Below, piece by piece: positions 33,306-40,967 of a stretch of 64,000 nucleotides of DNA (its first letter is position 1; each line of letters begins with the position of its first letter). The DNA comes from Bradyrhizobium diazoefficiens USDA 110. Lineage in GTDB: Bacteria; Pseudomonadota; Alphaproteobacteria; Rhizobiales; Xanthobacteraceae. Position numbers and translations under genes: made by a program. The notes below the pieces were generated by a model that was given only the letters and a program-made list of their open reading frames with translations, did not search any database and was not told the origin of the DNA. The stretch lies in assembly GCF_000011365.1 (NCBI RefSeq), contig NC_004463.1, forward strand, positions 8,790,001-8,854,000. Reading direction: 5' to 3'.

Positions 33306-33625
33306 ACCGTCGAGGGCGCGGTCGTGGCAGTGGCTGCCGACAGCGGACATCGCTTCAGCAAGCCGGTGCAGACCATATTACGCTGATGAAAGGGGAACGG
33401 CGTCGACGGCGATGCCACCCGGGCCTTGAAAAGATGCCGCTCGGCACGCGCATCGTACGCGGTCGTCGAGCTGACGGGCCTGCGGACGCCCTGCGTGCTC
33501 ATCGATCGCTTCAGGACCGGCCTAAAAAAGCAGGTCGTGTGCCGATAAAAACGGACCCTGCATTCAGATGCGGCGTCATGGACGTGGTGCGAGCGGGCGG
33601 ACAAGTGGCAGTGGCAGAGTCATCC
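33306..33625 (+). pseudogene. MOSC-domain gene, broken copy 3
   Basis: Reads AVVAVAADSGHRFSKPVQTI and then a stop, next GNGVDGDA in another frame, then VVELTGLRTPCVLIDRFRTG, LKKQVV and a stop, and finally PAFRCGVMDVVRAGGQVAVA after another shift. The beginning and end of a MOSC protein are thus kept but the middle is deleted and at least three shifts are present. It shares the TGLRTPCVLIDRF segment with copy 2. Confidence 0.8.
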
Positions 33626-33679
33626 TGCCTGATGGATATCAAAAACGCTTCCTTCGCTATAGCCCCGTGGCAAGCCGGA

Positions 33680-33704
33680 GGAACCAAGCCGCTACACCTC
33701 CGTT
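33680..33704 (+). promoter_or_regulatory. EcfG-type promoter of the isochorismatase operon
   Basis: GGAAC 33680-33684, 16 bases, CGTT 33701-33704; perfect consensus, 26 bp before the start codon at 33730. Confidence 0.8.
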
Positions 33705-33729
33705 GGAGCTGGCTCTTGAGGACAGGTCC

Positions 33730-34362
33730 ATGACGAAGGGTGACGAACTCCACTACGGCGCTCCCCGGAACGCAGTCCATCTCTGCGTCGACATGCAGCG
33801 GATGTTCGCGGGAGGTACGGATTGGACGATGCCGTGGCTGCCGCGCGTCCTGCCGAACGTCGTCGCGATCACCTCCGCCCATCCCGAGCGGACAATCTTC
33901 ACGCGCTTCATCCCGGCGCAAAGCCCAGGCCAGGGCGCCGGCATGTGGCGGCGCTACTACGAACGCTGGAGTTCGATGACTATCGACCGGCTCGGGCCGG
34001 AAATGGTCGATCTGGTGCAGGAGCTCGCCCGCTTCGTCCCGCCCGCGCGCACTTTCGACAAGTATGTCTACTCGCCTTGGACAGGGAGCGGCCTGCATGC
34101 GCAACTTCGCGAAGCCGGCGTCGAAACCGTCATCGTCACAGGCGGCGAAACCGACGTTTGCGTCCTCGCAACCGTATTGGGCGCGGTCGACTGGGGCTTC
34201 CGCGTGATCCTCGTCGCCGATGCGCTTTGCAGCTCGGCAGACGAGACGCATGATTCCATGATGAAGATCTACATGAACCGGTTCGGCCAGCAGGTGGAGT
34301 GCGTCACGACCGAAACGCTTCTCTCCAACTGGCCGGCCGACGGCCGGGCTAGGTCCCTCTGA
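33730..34362 (+). CDS. isochorismatase-like cysteine hydrolase
   Basis: A 210-residue hydrolase. The catalytic triad is Asp in HLCVDMQRMF, Lys in FDKYVYSPW and Cys in TGGETDVCVLAT. The fold is shared by isochorismatases, nicotinamidases and N-carbamoylsarcosine amidases, so the substrate cannot be fixed. The GGETDVC loop rather than GVxTxxC and the WTMPWLPRVLPNV segment are shared with a subgroup common in rhizobia. The stop and the next ATG overlap (TGATG), making an operon with 34362. Confidence 0.88.
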   Translation: MTKGDELHYGAPRNAVHLCVDMQRMFAGGTDWTMPWLPRVLPNVVAITSAHPERTIFTRFIPAQSPGQGAGMWRRYYERWSSMTIDRLGPEMVDLVQELARFVPPARTFDKYVYSPWTGSGLHAQLREAGVETVIVTGGETDVCVLATVLGAVDWGFRVILVADALCSSADETHDSMMKIYMNRFGQQVECVTTETLLSNWPADGRARSL

Positions 34363-34676
34363 TGAACCGTTCCTACGTCGTGCAGATCCTCATGCCGAAG
34401 GAGACCGGCAAGGGCGAGCCGGTTTCCAAGGAATGGTTCGACAAATTCCTGCAGAAGCTGACCGACGAGTTCGGCGGGGCTACCAGCTACATCCGGGCCC
34501 CTGCAAAGGGCCTGTGGCGCAGCGGCGACACGACCGAGCGCGACGATATCGCGGTCGTCGAGGTCATGGCCGCGAAGCTCGCACCGGAATTCTGGCGGTC
34601 CCTCCGCGAGCGGCTCGAACGAGAGCTCTCGCAGGAGGAGATCGTCATCCGCGCCCAGGAAATCATAGCTCTTTGA
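34362..34676 (+). CDS. hypothetical protein co-translated with the isochorismatase
   Basis: A 104-residue alpha/beta protein (RSYVVQILMPKETGKGEPVS, EWFDKFLQKLTDEFGG, DIAVVEVMAAKLAPEFWRSL, RERLERELSQEEIVIRAQEI). It begins within the stop of the preceding gene. Fold prediction by eye suggests a small ferredoxin-like domain. I have no family assignment. It shares the EcfG-type promoter at 33680. Confidence 0.75.
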   Translation: MNRSYVVQILMPKETGKGEPVSKEWFDKFLQKLTDEFGGATSYIRAPAKGLWRSGDTTERDDIAVVEVMAAKLAPEFWRSLRERLERELSQEEIVIRAQEIIAL

Positions 34677-34994
34677 AGCCTTAGGAAGCGCGCGGCAAGT
34701 TTGCCGATCGGATCCAATCAAGAGGAACGCCATGGGATCACCAATGACATCAAGACGCTCCATGCTCCGGTGGAGTTCCTCGCATTTTGACTGCGGACAT
34801 CGCAGCCGTATCAGGATGGCTGCGATGGAATGCTCGGATCGAAAACGTCGTGAAGTGCACATTTTGAGTAATTTGAGCCGATTCTCTCGCCCTGCGAATT
34901 TAATCTTCGATAGCGAAACCGTTTCTGGACTATGGTAGTCTGTGTTCTATCACAGCCCGGTCCGTGGCTTTTATCTGTGATGAGAACGCCGGTA
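34677..34994. other. intergenic region, no gene seen
   Basis: About 320 bases with only unconvincing short frames. It precedes the hairpin and the small gene at 35030. No promoter match was found. Confidence 0.5.
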
Positions 34995-35026
34995 GCGCTC
35001 CCGCCTTCCTCGAAGGATAGGAGCGC
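34995..35026 (+). promoter_or_regulatory. hairpin masking the ribosome site of the 35030 gene
   Basis: A 7-bp outer stem (34995-35001 with 35020-35026) encloses a 5-bp inner stem (35004-35008 with 35012-35016). The right arm of the outer stem contains GGAG, the Shine-Dalgarno of the ATG at 35030. Translation could therefore depend on melting of the stem, as in RNA thermometers; that role is inference. Confidence 0.45.
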
Positions 35027-35029
35027 GCC

Positions 35030-35230
35030 ATGGCAAGTCGGCGTCGTTTCAAGCAAACAAGATCGCTCAAAGATCGGCTCGCGTCGTTCGCCAAGGATGC
35101 GCGAGAAAAGGCGTCGTCTCTCCCGCCTGGCGCAGAGAAAGACGAGCTGCTTCGCAAGGCGGGACAGGCCGACACCACGGCCCGCGCTGCGATCTGGATC
35201 AATTCGCCTGGCTTGCAGCCGCCGAAATAA
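35030..35230 (+). CDS. small basic hypothetical protein
   Basis: A 66-residue Lys/Arg-rich helical protein (FKQTRSLKDRLASFAKDARE, KASSLPPGAEKDELLRKAGQ). It is found widely in Bradyrhizobium as a hypothetical. GGAG lies 7 bp before the ATG. The next gene starts 2 bp after its stop. Confidence 0.75.
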   Translation: MASRRRFKQTRSLKDRLASFAKDAREKASSLPPGAEKDELLRKAGQADTTARAAIWINSPGLQPPK

Positions 35231-35231
35231 C

Positions 35232-35405
35232 GTGAAGGATTATCAAGCCTCCATTGAAAAGCTTCGCAAGGATGCTGCCGAGGCGGCGCTGATCCGCGAC
35301 TCGGCTATGGATGAAGCAAAACGTGAAGTATTCAATCGTCTATGGGAGCACCTCAATCGTCTCGCTGATGAAGTTGAGCAGGCGCTCCGAAAGGGGCAGA
35401 CATAA
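35232..35405 (+). CDS. small helical hypothetical protein
   Basis: A 57-residue protein with a GTG start 2 bp after the previous stop (VKDYQASIEKLRKDAAEAAL, DSAMDEAKREVFNRLWEHLN, RLADEVEQALRKG). It is one long amphipathic helix hairpin of unknown function. It forms an operon with the 35030 gene. The 280 bp after it contain only a low-complexity Lys/Arg-rich frame that I do not accept as a gene. Confidence 0.7.
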   Translation: MKDYQASIEKLRKDAAEAALIRDSAMDEAKREVFNRLWEHLNRLADEVEQALRKGQT

Positions 35406-35637
35406 GAGAAAAGGATCTACCTAAAAAAGCCTCCTGGTCAAAAGGAGCCCGAGGGGCTGAACGACTTTCGAGAGTTGGCCCGCGAGGGCATCGAGGAGCA
35501 GCGCGAGCAAGCGCAACAAGGCTTCCGGCGAGTTCATAGGCGTCAAGAAGCCCGCGAAGGGCAAGAAGGCTGCCAAAAAAAATACAAGGGCGTGCGGGTC
35601 GAGAAGAAGGCCGCGAAAAGAAGAAGGCGCGACGATA

Positions 35638-35662
35638 GGAACGGACGACACAGGCGCCGGTT
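35638..35662 (+). promoter_or_regulatory. EcfG-like promoter of the 35689 gene
   Basis: GGAAC 35638-35642, 17 bases, GTT 35660-35662 (preceding base G instead of C), 26 bp before the GTG start. The flank CGATA before GGAAC is the same as at 35998. Confidence 0.6.
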
Positions 35663-35688
35663 GAGCGCAACAACTCTGGAGGTTCGCC

Positions 35689-35988
35689 GTGAAAATAGTC
35701 CCGTTGATAACAGCAGGCCTGATCGTCCTTTCGACTGCCGGTGCCTCGGCGCAATCAGGCGGCGCTCCGAGCGGACGAGGAGCGGTTACCGGTGATCCCG
35801 CGGCCAGCTCGACAGCGCCGAACGCGGATCCGCGCAGCACGACTGGCATGTCACCAGGCTCGCGCAGCGGTAGCGGCACGTCCACGTCCGGCGGGAAGGA
35901 TGACAACGGCGATCAGGGGCGAGACAGAATGCCGGACAGCAATATGGCAGTAAGGCCGCAGAGCGATCAGCCGCAAAAGCCGCACTGA
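35689..35988 (+). CDS. small secreted Ser/Gly-rich protein
   Basis: A 99-residue exported protein. The signal peptide (MKIVPLITAGLIVLSTAGAS, cleavage before AQSGG) is followed by a disordered Gly/Ser/Pro/Asp-rich mature part with no recognisable domain. The GTG at 35689 follows TGGAGG. An EcfG-like promoter is upstream. Similar short periplasmic proteins are common in rhizobial stress islands. Confidence 0.75.
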   Translation: MKIVPLITAGLIVLSTAGASAQSGGAPSGRGAVTGDPAASSTAPNADPRSTTGMSPGSRSGSGTSTSGGKDDNGDQGRDRMPDSNMAVRPQSDQPQKPH

Positions 35989-35997
35989 CCCCCGATA

Positions 35998-36022
35998 GGA
36001 ACGAGGCTGACACCCAGCCGTT
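35998..36022 (+). promoter_or_regulatory. EcfG-type promoter of a candidate small RNA / 31-residue ORF
   Basis: GGAAC 35998-36002, 16 bases, CGTT 36019-36022: perfect consensus. Transcription would begin near 36030, directly in front of two stem-loops. Confidence 0.8.
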
Positions 36023-36029
36023 GGTTCCT

Positions 36030-36109
36030 TGAGGTGCTGGCATCTCCGCCCCCTGAGATGTCGGTACTGAGAGCCCCGTGGCGCCGCCGCTGCGGGGCTT
36101 GTCTTTTAA
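36030..36109 (+). ncRNA. candidate stress-induced small RNA
   Basis: An ~80-base segment bounded by an EcfG-type promoter and a Rho-independent terminator. Stem-loop 1 is CATCTC (36041-36046) with GAGATG (36055-36060) and an 8-base C-rich loop (CGCCCCCT) that could pair with purine-rich ribosome sites. Stem-loop 2 is AGCCCCG (36072-36078) with CGGGGCT (36093-36099), followed by TGTCTTTT. No coding frame fits. It could instead be the leader of the 36120 ORF. Start and end are estimates from the sequence. Confidence 0.5.
36072..36109 (+). terminator. Rho-independent terminator
   Basis: A 7-bp GC stem with a 14-base loop and a T-rich tail (TTGTCTTTTA). It ends either the 35689 transcript or the candidate RNA at 36030. 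It lies only 11 bp before the 36120 start codon. Confidence 0.7.
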
Positions 36110-36119
36110 GGAGCCTACG

Positions 36120-36215
36120 ATGAGTGACCGTACAGGCAATGAACCTTCGCCGTTGATTATTTTCGGCATCGCGATCGTCCCCATCATTGCGGTACTGGCG
36201 TGGTTCGCTTTCTGA
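36120..36215 (+). CDS. 31-residue single-span membrane peptide
   Basis: ATG at 36120 with AAGGAG 7 bp upstream encodes a hydrophilic start (MSDRTGNEPSP) and one membrane helix (LIIFGIAIVPIIAVLAWFAF), then TGA. The strong ribosome site and clean composition support a real gene despite its size. It lies just after a terminator, so read-through or attenuation may set its expression. Confidence 0.6.
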   Translation: MSDRTGNEPSPLIIFGIAIVPIIAVLAWFAF

Positions 36216-36261
36216 TCGCGACATTCAGCCCCACTCGGGCGCTAAATCGCGCGAGGCACCT

Positions 36262-36417
36262 ATGAAGATCGACCTACCTGGTGAGTTCTCACATTATGCG
36301 CAGATGACATCGTCCGCTCAGCAATTCTACAAAGAGGCGGCGGCCTGCCGCGAAGAGGCATCTCGAAGCCTCAACGCTGTCGATCGCGAGGGCTGGGCAA
36401 AGCTTGCCCGCGAATAG
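36262..36417 (+). CDS. small hypothetical protein, possibly truncated by an amber codon
   Basis: A 51-residue protein (MKIDLPGEFSHYAQMTSSAQ, QFYKEAAACREEASRSLNAV, WAKLARE) that stops at TAG 36415. The frame continues with AELAFAAERGQIF, and related small proteins have REWxxLA at this position, so the TAG may replace a Trp codon. It belongs to the same group as 11328 and 40683. Confidence 0.5.
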   Translation: MKIDLPGEFSHYAQMTSSAQQFYKEAAACREEASRSLNAVDREGWAKLARE

Positions 36418-36490
36418 GCGGAACTCGCGTTCGCGGCGGAGCGTGGCCAGATTTTCCGTCGGCGTAGGGTGGCTGCATCCCAAGGACGTG

Positions 36491-36652
36491 CTACTTGCTG
36501 GATTGAGCTTCCGAGCGCAGCCCTTTCAAGGCGCCGATGGCCGTAAGCGATGCCGCCGGGATTCTAGCCTCGTGGGCGAATTTCGCGAGTGTCGTGAATG
36601 CTGCCTCGCCGGATTCGAGGATTGCAACGCGTGCTTCCGAGCCCGCCTCGTC
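36491..36652 (-). pseudogene. DUF296/PPC-domain gene fragment
   Basis: Fifty-three codons without a start: EARVAILESGEAAFTTLAKF, AHEARIPAASLTAIGALKGL. This is the core of the plant and prokaryote conserved (PPC, DUF296) domain, where LxxGE starts the family and GAL follows the second strand. An in-frame stop lies directly upstream and the metal-binding His residues are missing. Confidence 0.65.
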
Positions 36653-36671
36653 CGATAATTAGGCGCTCGTC

Positions 36672-37232
36672 TCATGCCCCGCTGCGCTGGGTGTGCCGAC
36701 CTTCCTTGACCTCTTCCACGATCTTGGCGCAGAAGGCGTCGAGATCACCGGGGTTGCGGGAGGTGATGACGCCCTGGTCAACGACGACCTCTGCATCTTC
36801 CCACTTCGCGCCGGCATTCGCGACGTCTGTCTTAATCGACCTAAAGGACGTCATCTTGCGACCTCTTGCGATTCCGGTCTCAATGAGAAGCCATGGGGCG
36901 TGGCAGACGGCCGCCACGACCTTCTTGGCATCGAAGATATCCTTGATGAACTTCAGCGCCTTGGGCTCAACGCGCAGGAGATCCGGATTGATCTGCCCGC
37001 CAGGCAATACGATCGCGTCGTAGTCGGCGGCCGACGCCTCGTCGAGCGTCTTGTCGACCTTCACGGGCCGACCCCAATCCTTCTGGTCCCAGCCCTTGAT
37101 CTCGCCGGCGGCGAGCGACACCACATCGACCGTCGCGCCAGCTTGCTTCAGGCGCTCTTGCGGCACTTCCAACTCGGCCTGCTCGAAACCGTTCGTGGCG
37201 AGAATGGCGATCTTTTTGCCGGTCAGATCCAT
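36672..37232 (-). CDS. DJ-1/PfpI family protein (type 1 glutamine amidotransferase-like)
   Basis: A 186-residue protein of the PfpI/YhbO group. The conserved Glu is in FEQAELEVP, the nucleophile Cys is in AAVCHAPWLLIE with the adjacent His, and DAIVLPGGQ precedes. Members act as deglycases, chaperones or proteases in stress. The start is the ATG at 37232. A GGAAC box upstream lacks a good -10, so EcfG control is unproven. Confidence 0.92.
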   Translation of the reverse strand: MDLTGKKIAILATNGFEQAELEVPQERLKQAGATVDVVSLAAGEIKGWDQKDWGRPVKVDKTLDEASAADYDAIVLPGGQINPDLLRVEPKALKFIKDIFDAKKVVAAVCHAPWLLIETGIARGRKMTSFRSIKTDVANAGAKWEDAEVVVDQGVITSRNPGDLDAFCAKIVEEVKEGRHTQRSGA

Positions 37233-37368
37233 GGGTCCAATCCTTCATTTCGGGGTTCCTCCAACAATCGATCGTCTCGAGCATCGTTCCTGAAAAGCTG
37301 GATCGGGCGGGAATTAGGACCCGACCGTCGCGGCGACGGTAGAATTGAAAGCAGCAGGAGAGTTTCGC

Positions 37369-38120
37369 ATGGCCGACAGGTTCCACGGCAAGGTCGTTTT
37401 AGTCACTGAAGGGGCTTCCGGCATCGGAGAAGCGACAGCGCGCCGCTTCGTCGCGGAGGGCGCGAAAGGCGCTGGTCGACCGCGAGGAAGCCTCCCTCGA
37501 AAAGGTGGCCAAGAGCCTGCCTGCCGACCAGATCATGGTTCAGACGGCCGACGTGTCGGATTCGCGTGCCGTCGATGGAATGGTAAGCGGCCGTCGTCCG
37601 CCGCTTCGGACGGCTGGACGTCATCGTGAACAACGCCGGCGTCCATGAAGATCCCGCTTCAATCACCGACGAGAAATGGCGGAAGGTCATGTCGACCGAC
37701 ATCGATCGCGTGTTTTATGGCTGCCGCGCGGCGCTGCCCACCTTGAAAAGACCAGGGGCGCGATCGTCAACACGGCGTCGGTCTCTGGGATCGGCGGCGA
37801 TTGGGGCATGAGCCCATACAACACGGCGAAGGGCGTCGTGTTCAATCTGACGCGTGCCCTCGCCCTGGACCTCGGCAAGAAGGGCATCCGCGTGAACGCG
37901 GTCTGTCCTAGCCTGACGGGACCGGCATGACGGAAGATATGATGGACGACAAGAAGCTGCTGGCAAAGTTCGCCGAGCGGATCCCGTTGGGCCGCGTCTG
38001 CGAACCGCAGGAAGTCGCCGCGGTCATCGTGTTCCTGGCAAGCGACGACGCGAGCTTCATGACCGGTGCCAACGTCGCGGTGGACGGGGGCGCGTATCCG
38101 CCTCCAATGGACAACCGCCT
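37369..38120 (+). pseudogene. SDR-family oxidoreductase gene with four frameshifts
   Basis: An almost complete short-chain dehydrogenase can be read by joining five pieces: GKVVLVTEGASGIGEATARR (cofactor loop), VDREEASLEKVAKSLPADQI, VIVNNAGVHEDPASITDEKW, GAIVNTASVSGIGGDWGMSP with YNTAKG (catalytic Tyr and Lys), and ERIPLGRVCEPQEVAAVIVF to the end. Shifts are at about 37465, 37586, 37745 and 37918. The catalytic residues are retained, so decay is recent, or the sequence has errors here. Confidence 0.85.
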
Positions 38121-38151
38121 CAGGAATAGCCGTCGAGCGTCGTCCACCGTT

Positions 38152-38829
38152 CTACTTTGCGAGCGCCGTGTCGTCGAAGCGTGCGTAGAGGGTGCTCGGT
38201 CCTGGGTACACTTCGACGCACCCGGCCTCCCGCAGCGAATGTTCGGTAAATCCGCCGCAGAGGACGCCGATCGTCGGGATTCCGGCCTTGCGGGCCGCGA
38301 TGGCATCGTACGGCGTGTCGCCAATCGCGACCGCTTCGGCTCCTTCGATGTCTAGCTTCTTTAGCACGACCTCAAAGATGTCCGGGGCTGGTTTGGATTC
38401 GTCGACGTCTTCTGAGGACGTCGCGACGTCTACCAGACCTGAGATGGCCGCGATGTTGAGGTACTTCTTCAGTTCATCCTTCTTCGCCGAGGAAGCCACG
38501 GCGATGCGGAGACCGGTCTCGCGGACGCGCTGCAGGAGTTTCGGAACAGCCGAGAAGGGACGGACAAGGGGCAGATAAGTCGACTTGAACCAATTGCCGC
38601 GCCACTCCTCCAGATCTCTGCCGTGTTCATTCTGCTGTTGCTCGGACAGGAAAACGGGAATCAGCTTATCGCCGCCTTTCCCGATCTGGCTGCGCACTTG
38701 CTCGAAGGTGACGTCGTGACCGAACTTGACCATCGCTTCTTGCCAAGCGAGCGCGTGGAGATCGACCGAGTCCAGAAGCGTGCCGTCAAGATCGAAAATG
38801 GCTGCTTTAGGCAATTCGAGATCCTCCAT
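38152..38829 (-). CDS. HAD-family phosphatase (beta-phosphoglucomutase-like)
   Basis: A 225-residue HAD hydrolase with motif I AIFDLDGTLLDSVDLHA, motif II VASSAKKDEL, motif III Lys in DESKPAPDIF and motif IV AIGDTPYDAIAARKAG. The four-helix cap follows motif I. The closest groups are phosphoglycolate phosphatase and beta-phosphoglucomutase; the substrate is unknown. Its stop lies close to the end of the dead SDR on the other strand. Confidence 0.88.
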   Translation of the reverse strand: MEDLELPKAAIFDLDGTLLDSVDLHALAWQEAMVKFGHDVTFEQVRSQIGKGGDKLIPVFLSEQQQNEHGRDLEEWRGNWFKSTYLPLVRPFSAVPKLLQRVRETGLRIAVASSAKKDELKKYLNIAAISGLVDVATSSEDVDESKPAPDIFEVVLKKLDIEGAEAVAIGDTPYDAIAARKAGIPTIGVLCGGFTEHSLREAGCVEVYPGPSTLYARFDDTALAK

Positions 38830-39056
38830 GACTAGAACTATCGAGCGACACGTACCACTCGGCGTAGCGTGTGTTCTTCACCCATGCGCCGGTTGAGGTC
38901 TGGAGCGCCGTCGTTCCAACATAAGGTCCACGGTCGCCCAGCGCGCTTGGCATCGTCGACGGCTCGACGCGCGGCGGATTCCGCATTCGGATCCGACGAC
39001 GGCCTCGCGTCTCGATCGCTCCGGATCTCGTTCCGCCGAATTGGCGGAGCCCGGTC

Positions 39057-39300
39057 CTACCCTTCCTTCAACGCCGACTTGACCTCACGCACCGGCCAGC
39101 TTTCGCCCCCGCGATCACGCGGACCTTTGCGTCTCCGCCGACCAACACATGAGAACTCAGATCATCGTCGGCCGGCATGACGACGATTTCCGTCTCGGGC
39201 TTCGAGTTCAGCGCCAGATCGAGATCGCCGGGGAAATTCGCCAGCGCGAGCCATCCTCAAGCTCGACGAGGTGGCTCTCGGAGTGCGATCTGATCTTCAT
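39057..39300 (-). pseudogene. small conserved hypothetical gene with two frameshifts
   Basis: Three frames together give MKIRSHSESHLVELEDGSRW, RI, then FPGDLDLALNSKPETEIVVM, SSHVLVGG, KVRVIA, then GESWPVREVKSALKEG and TAG. This is the whole of a ~85-residue protein common in Bradyrhizobium. Shifts lie near 39239 and 39105. The region 38830-39056 holds nothing recognisable. Confidence 0.7.
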
Positions 39301-39324
39301 GGCGCGGCCCAGAGGTGCCCCGCG

Positions 39325-39546
39325 CTACTTCTGCCCCGATGGAGCCTGGGCGTTCGAATTATTCGGGTTTTGCTTATTGGCTTCGTGATGTCCGACCGCG
39401 CATCCCGCCGCAGCACCAAGTTTGCCATGGCCCGCCATGTGGCCAGCGACGCCGCCAACGATGGCGCCCTTGATACATCCTTTGGCTTCCGCCGGTGAAG
39501 CCAGCGCGAGCACGGACAGGCAGGTGATGGCCAAGATTGTTCTCAT
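39325..39546 (-). CDS. small secreted glycine-zipper-like protein
   Basis: A 73-residue exported protein. The signal peptide MRTILAITCLSVLALASPAE, cleaved after AEA, is followed by a Gly-rich segment (GCIKGAIVGGVAGHMAGHGK, LGAAAGCAVGHHEANKQ) that resembles glycine-zipper proteins, then an Asn-rich tail. The ATG at 39546 is chosen because the signal peptide starts there. It is probably periplasmic or outer-membrane attached. Confidence 0.8.
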   Translation of the reverse strand: MRTILAITCLSVLALASPAEAKGCIKGAIVGGVAGHMAGHGKLGAAAGCAVGHHEANKQNPNNSNAQAPSGQK

Positions 39547-39865
39547 GATCGTTCTCCGATTTGGCGACGTTCGGAGAATCAAGTCGCACGGGGGATCGTC
39601 GTTCCGCTCGGGCAGCCGATGGTCGCTGATTGCACGGTTCGCAGCACCGGAACCTCCCATTCGTGCCTCGCTGGGGAAATTCCTGAATCCCGAGATCCGG
39701 TTTTCCTCAGGGCGGCGAACTCGGAAGTCGCCACGCGTGCGCGGCAAAAGGCCGGCACAGAGTCTGGGGCTTGGACGGTGGCGCTGCGATCCTCTCCGAG
39801 TCGAAGCGGCCCCGTGCGTGCTCCCGAGAAAAAGGGAACCTTAACCCACCGGTCGCAACGTCATC

Positions 39866-39952
39866 TCAACGCCGACGGGCGAACCACAGTCCCAACACGA
39901 AGGCCATCAGCCCGGACGCTTTCGTCATCGCTGCGGTTTCGCTGGCGTCCAT
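39866..39952 (-). CDS. 28-residue membrane peptide
   Basis: ATG at 39952 preceded by AGGAGG encodes MDASETAAMTKASGLMAFVL, GLWFARRR and TGA: one short hydrophobic helix with a basic end. The very strong ribosome site argues for translation. No family is known to me. The flanking stretches 39547-39865 and 39953-40258 show nothing else I can support. Confidence 0.45.
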   Translation of the reverse strand: MDASETAAMTKASGLMAFVLGLWFARRR

Positions 39953-40258
39953 GCCGTCCTCCTACGTCTGACAAATCAAGCGTCTTGGGACCCACCGGTT
40001 CCTGGTCGACTTGCGTTATCCCCAGCGCTTGGTTTCTTTACGGTCGCTTCCACTGCCTGCTTGCCCGGCCCTCGCAAGAGGAGGGGGTGCGAGCAATCGA
40101 CCGCGAATAAGAACTGTCGATTGCGGCTCTCGGACGTTGACGGAACGTGCGGCGGTCGAGGCAAGAGACTGGACCGGCCCGCTGCCGCGAGCGTCGGCTG
40201 TCATCGTTGTTGAGGAATTTTGAGCGCTCCGCGACGCCGATCGCTTAACGTGCCTAGC

Positions 40259-40537
40259 CTAGGCAGATAGCCGCATGACATTGGCCGCCACGATCTTGCG
40301 ATAGTTGTCAATCACGTGACCCGAATGCCCGCCTTGAATGAGAATGTTGCGGGCTTCCGCCATCGCGTTGACCTTTTCGTTCACCATCAGGAACATCTCT
40401 TCAGATGTGCCTTTCCCGGCCGCGATAAGCTTCAGGCGCATGTCGATGACCTGCATGGCGTCCATCATCAGCGTCAGGGCGGGATACCAGAAAAGCATTT
40501 TAGAACTCCGGGCCCAGATGTTGAGCCGATTGGCCAT
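40259..40537 (-). CDS. hypothetical helical protein
   Basis: A 92-residue protein, largely helical (FWYPALTLMMDAMQVIDMRL, KLIAAGKGTSEEMFLMVNEK, VNAMAEARNILIQGGHSGHV). The pattern resembles short phasin-like or polyhydroxyalkanoate-associated rhizobial proteins, but not enough for an assignment. The start is the ATG at 40537. Confidence 0.7.
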   Translation of the reverse strand: MANRLNIWARSSKMLFWYPALTLMMDAMQVIDMRLKLIAAGKGTSEEMFLMVNEKVNAMAEARNILIQGGHSGHVIDNYRKIVAANVMRLSA

Positions 40538-40682
40538 ATGTCCCTAACCAAGCATACGGCAAACCGGTTGTTCCTAAGTCAGGCCTGGCACTCCGGGACG
40601 GCATTCTTGGGCGCGAGCTCCGAGCGGCCATCCAGGCACGTGGCCATCATCAGGAACGACACGTGCCGCTCTCCATTATCGG

Positions 40683-40871
40683 ATGGAGGGAAACGTGGTG
40701 TCATCATCGAAAGCCGACCGATTCACGAGCAAGGCGGAGGAATGTCGTCACCTGGCGGCACGGGCCGGAAGCGAAGTGGACAAGAACGCCTGGCTTCGGC
40801 TCGCTGAAGAGTGGGAAAGGCTTGCCGAGCATGCGTCTGAGGGACGAGGTATCTTCGACAGGTACGAATAG
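40683..40871 (+). CDS. small helical hypothetical protein
   Basis: A 62-residue protein (SSSKADRFTSKAEECRHLAA, KNAWLRLAEEWERLAEHASE) of the short 'AxExCRxLA ... WLRLAEEW' group that recurs at 11328 and 36262 in this window. A GGAAC box 16 bases from CATT is upstream but is a poor EcfG match. The start may be the ATG at 40683 or a GTG five codons later. Confidence 0.65.
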   Translation: MEGNVVSSSKADRFTSKAEECRHLAARAGSEVDKNAWLRLAEEWERLAEHASEGRGIFDRYE

Positions 40872-40967
40872 CTCAGGAATGGTCTGTCAGACATGGAGCA
40901 CCTTGGTCGCCTATCGTAGACTGCTCGGGCTATCGACGATGGGAGGCATCATGTCGCGGCGCTCATC

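Noticed and set aside
35475-35795. Lys/Arg/Gln-rich plus-strand frame
   Set aside because: Low-complexity translation, overlaps the promoter and start of the secreted protein gene, no start signal.
37240-37300. GGAAC boxes upstream of the DJ-1 gene
   Set aside because: The nearest GTT is 20 bases away; the spacing does not fit EcfG.
40632-40680. GGAAC followed by 16 bases and CATT before the 40683 gene
   Set aside because: The -10 box lacks GTT, so it is not counted as an EcfG promoter.
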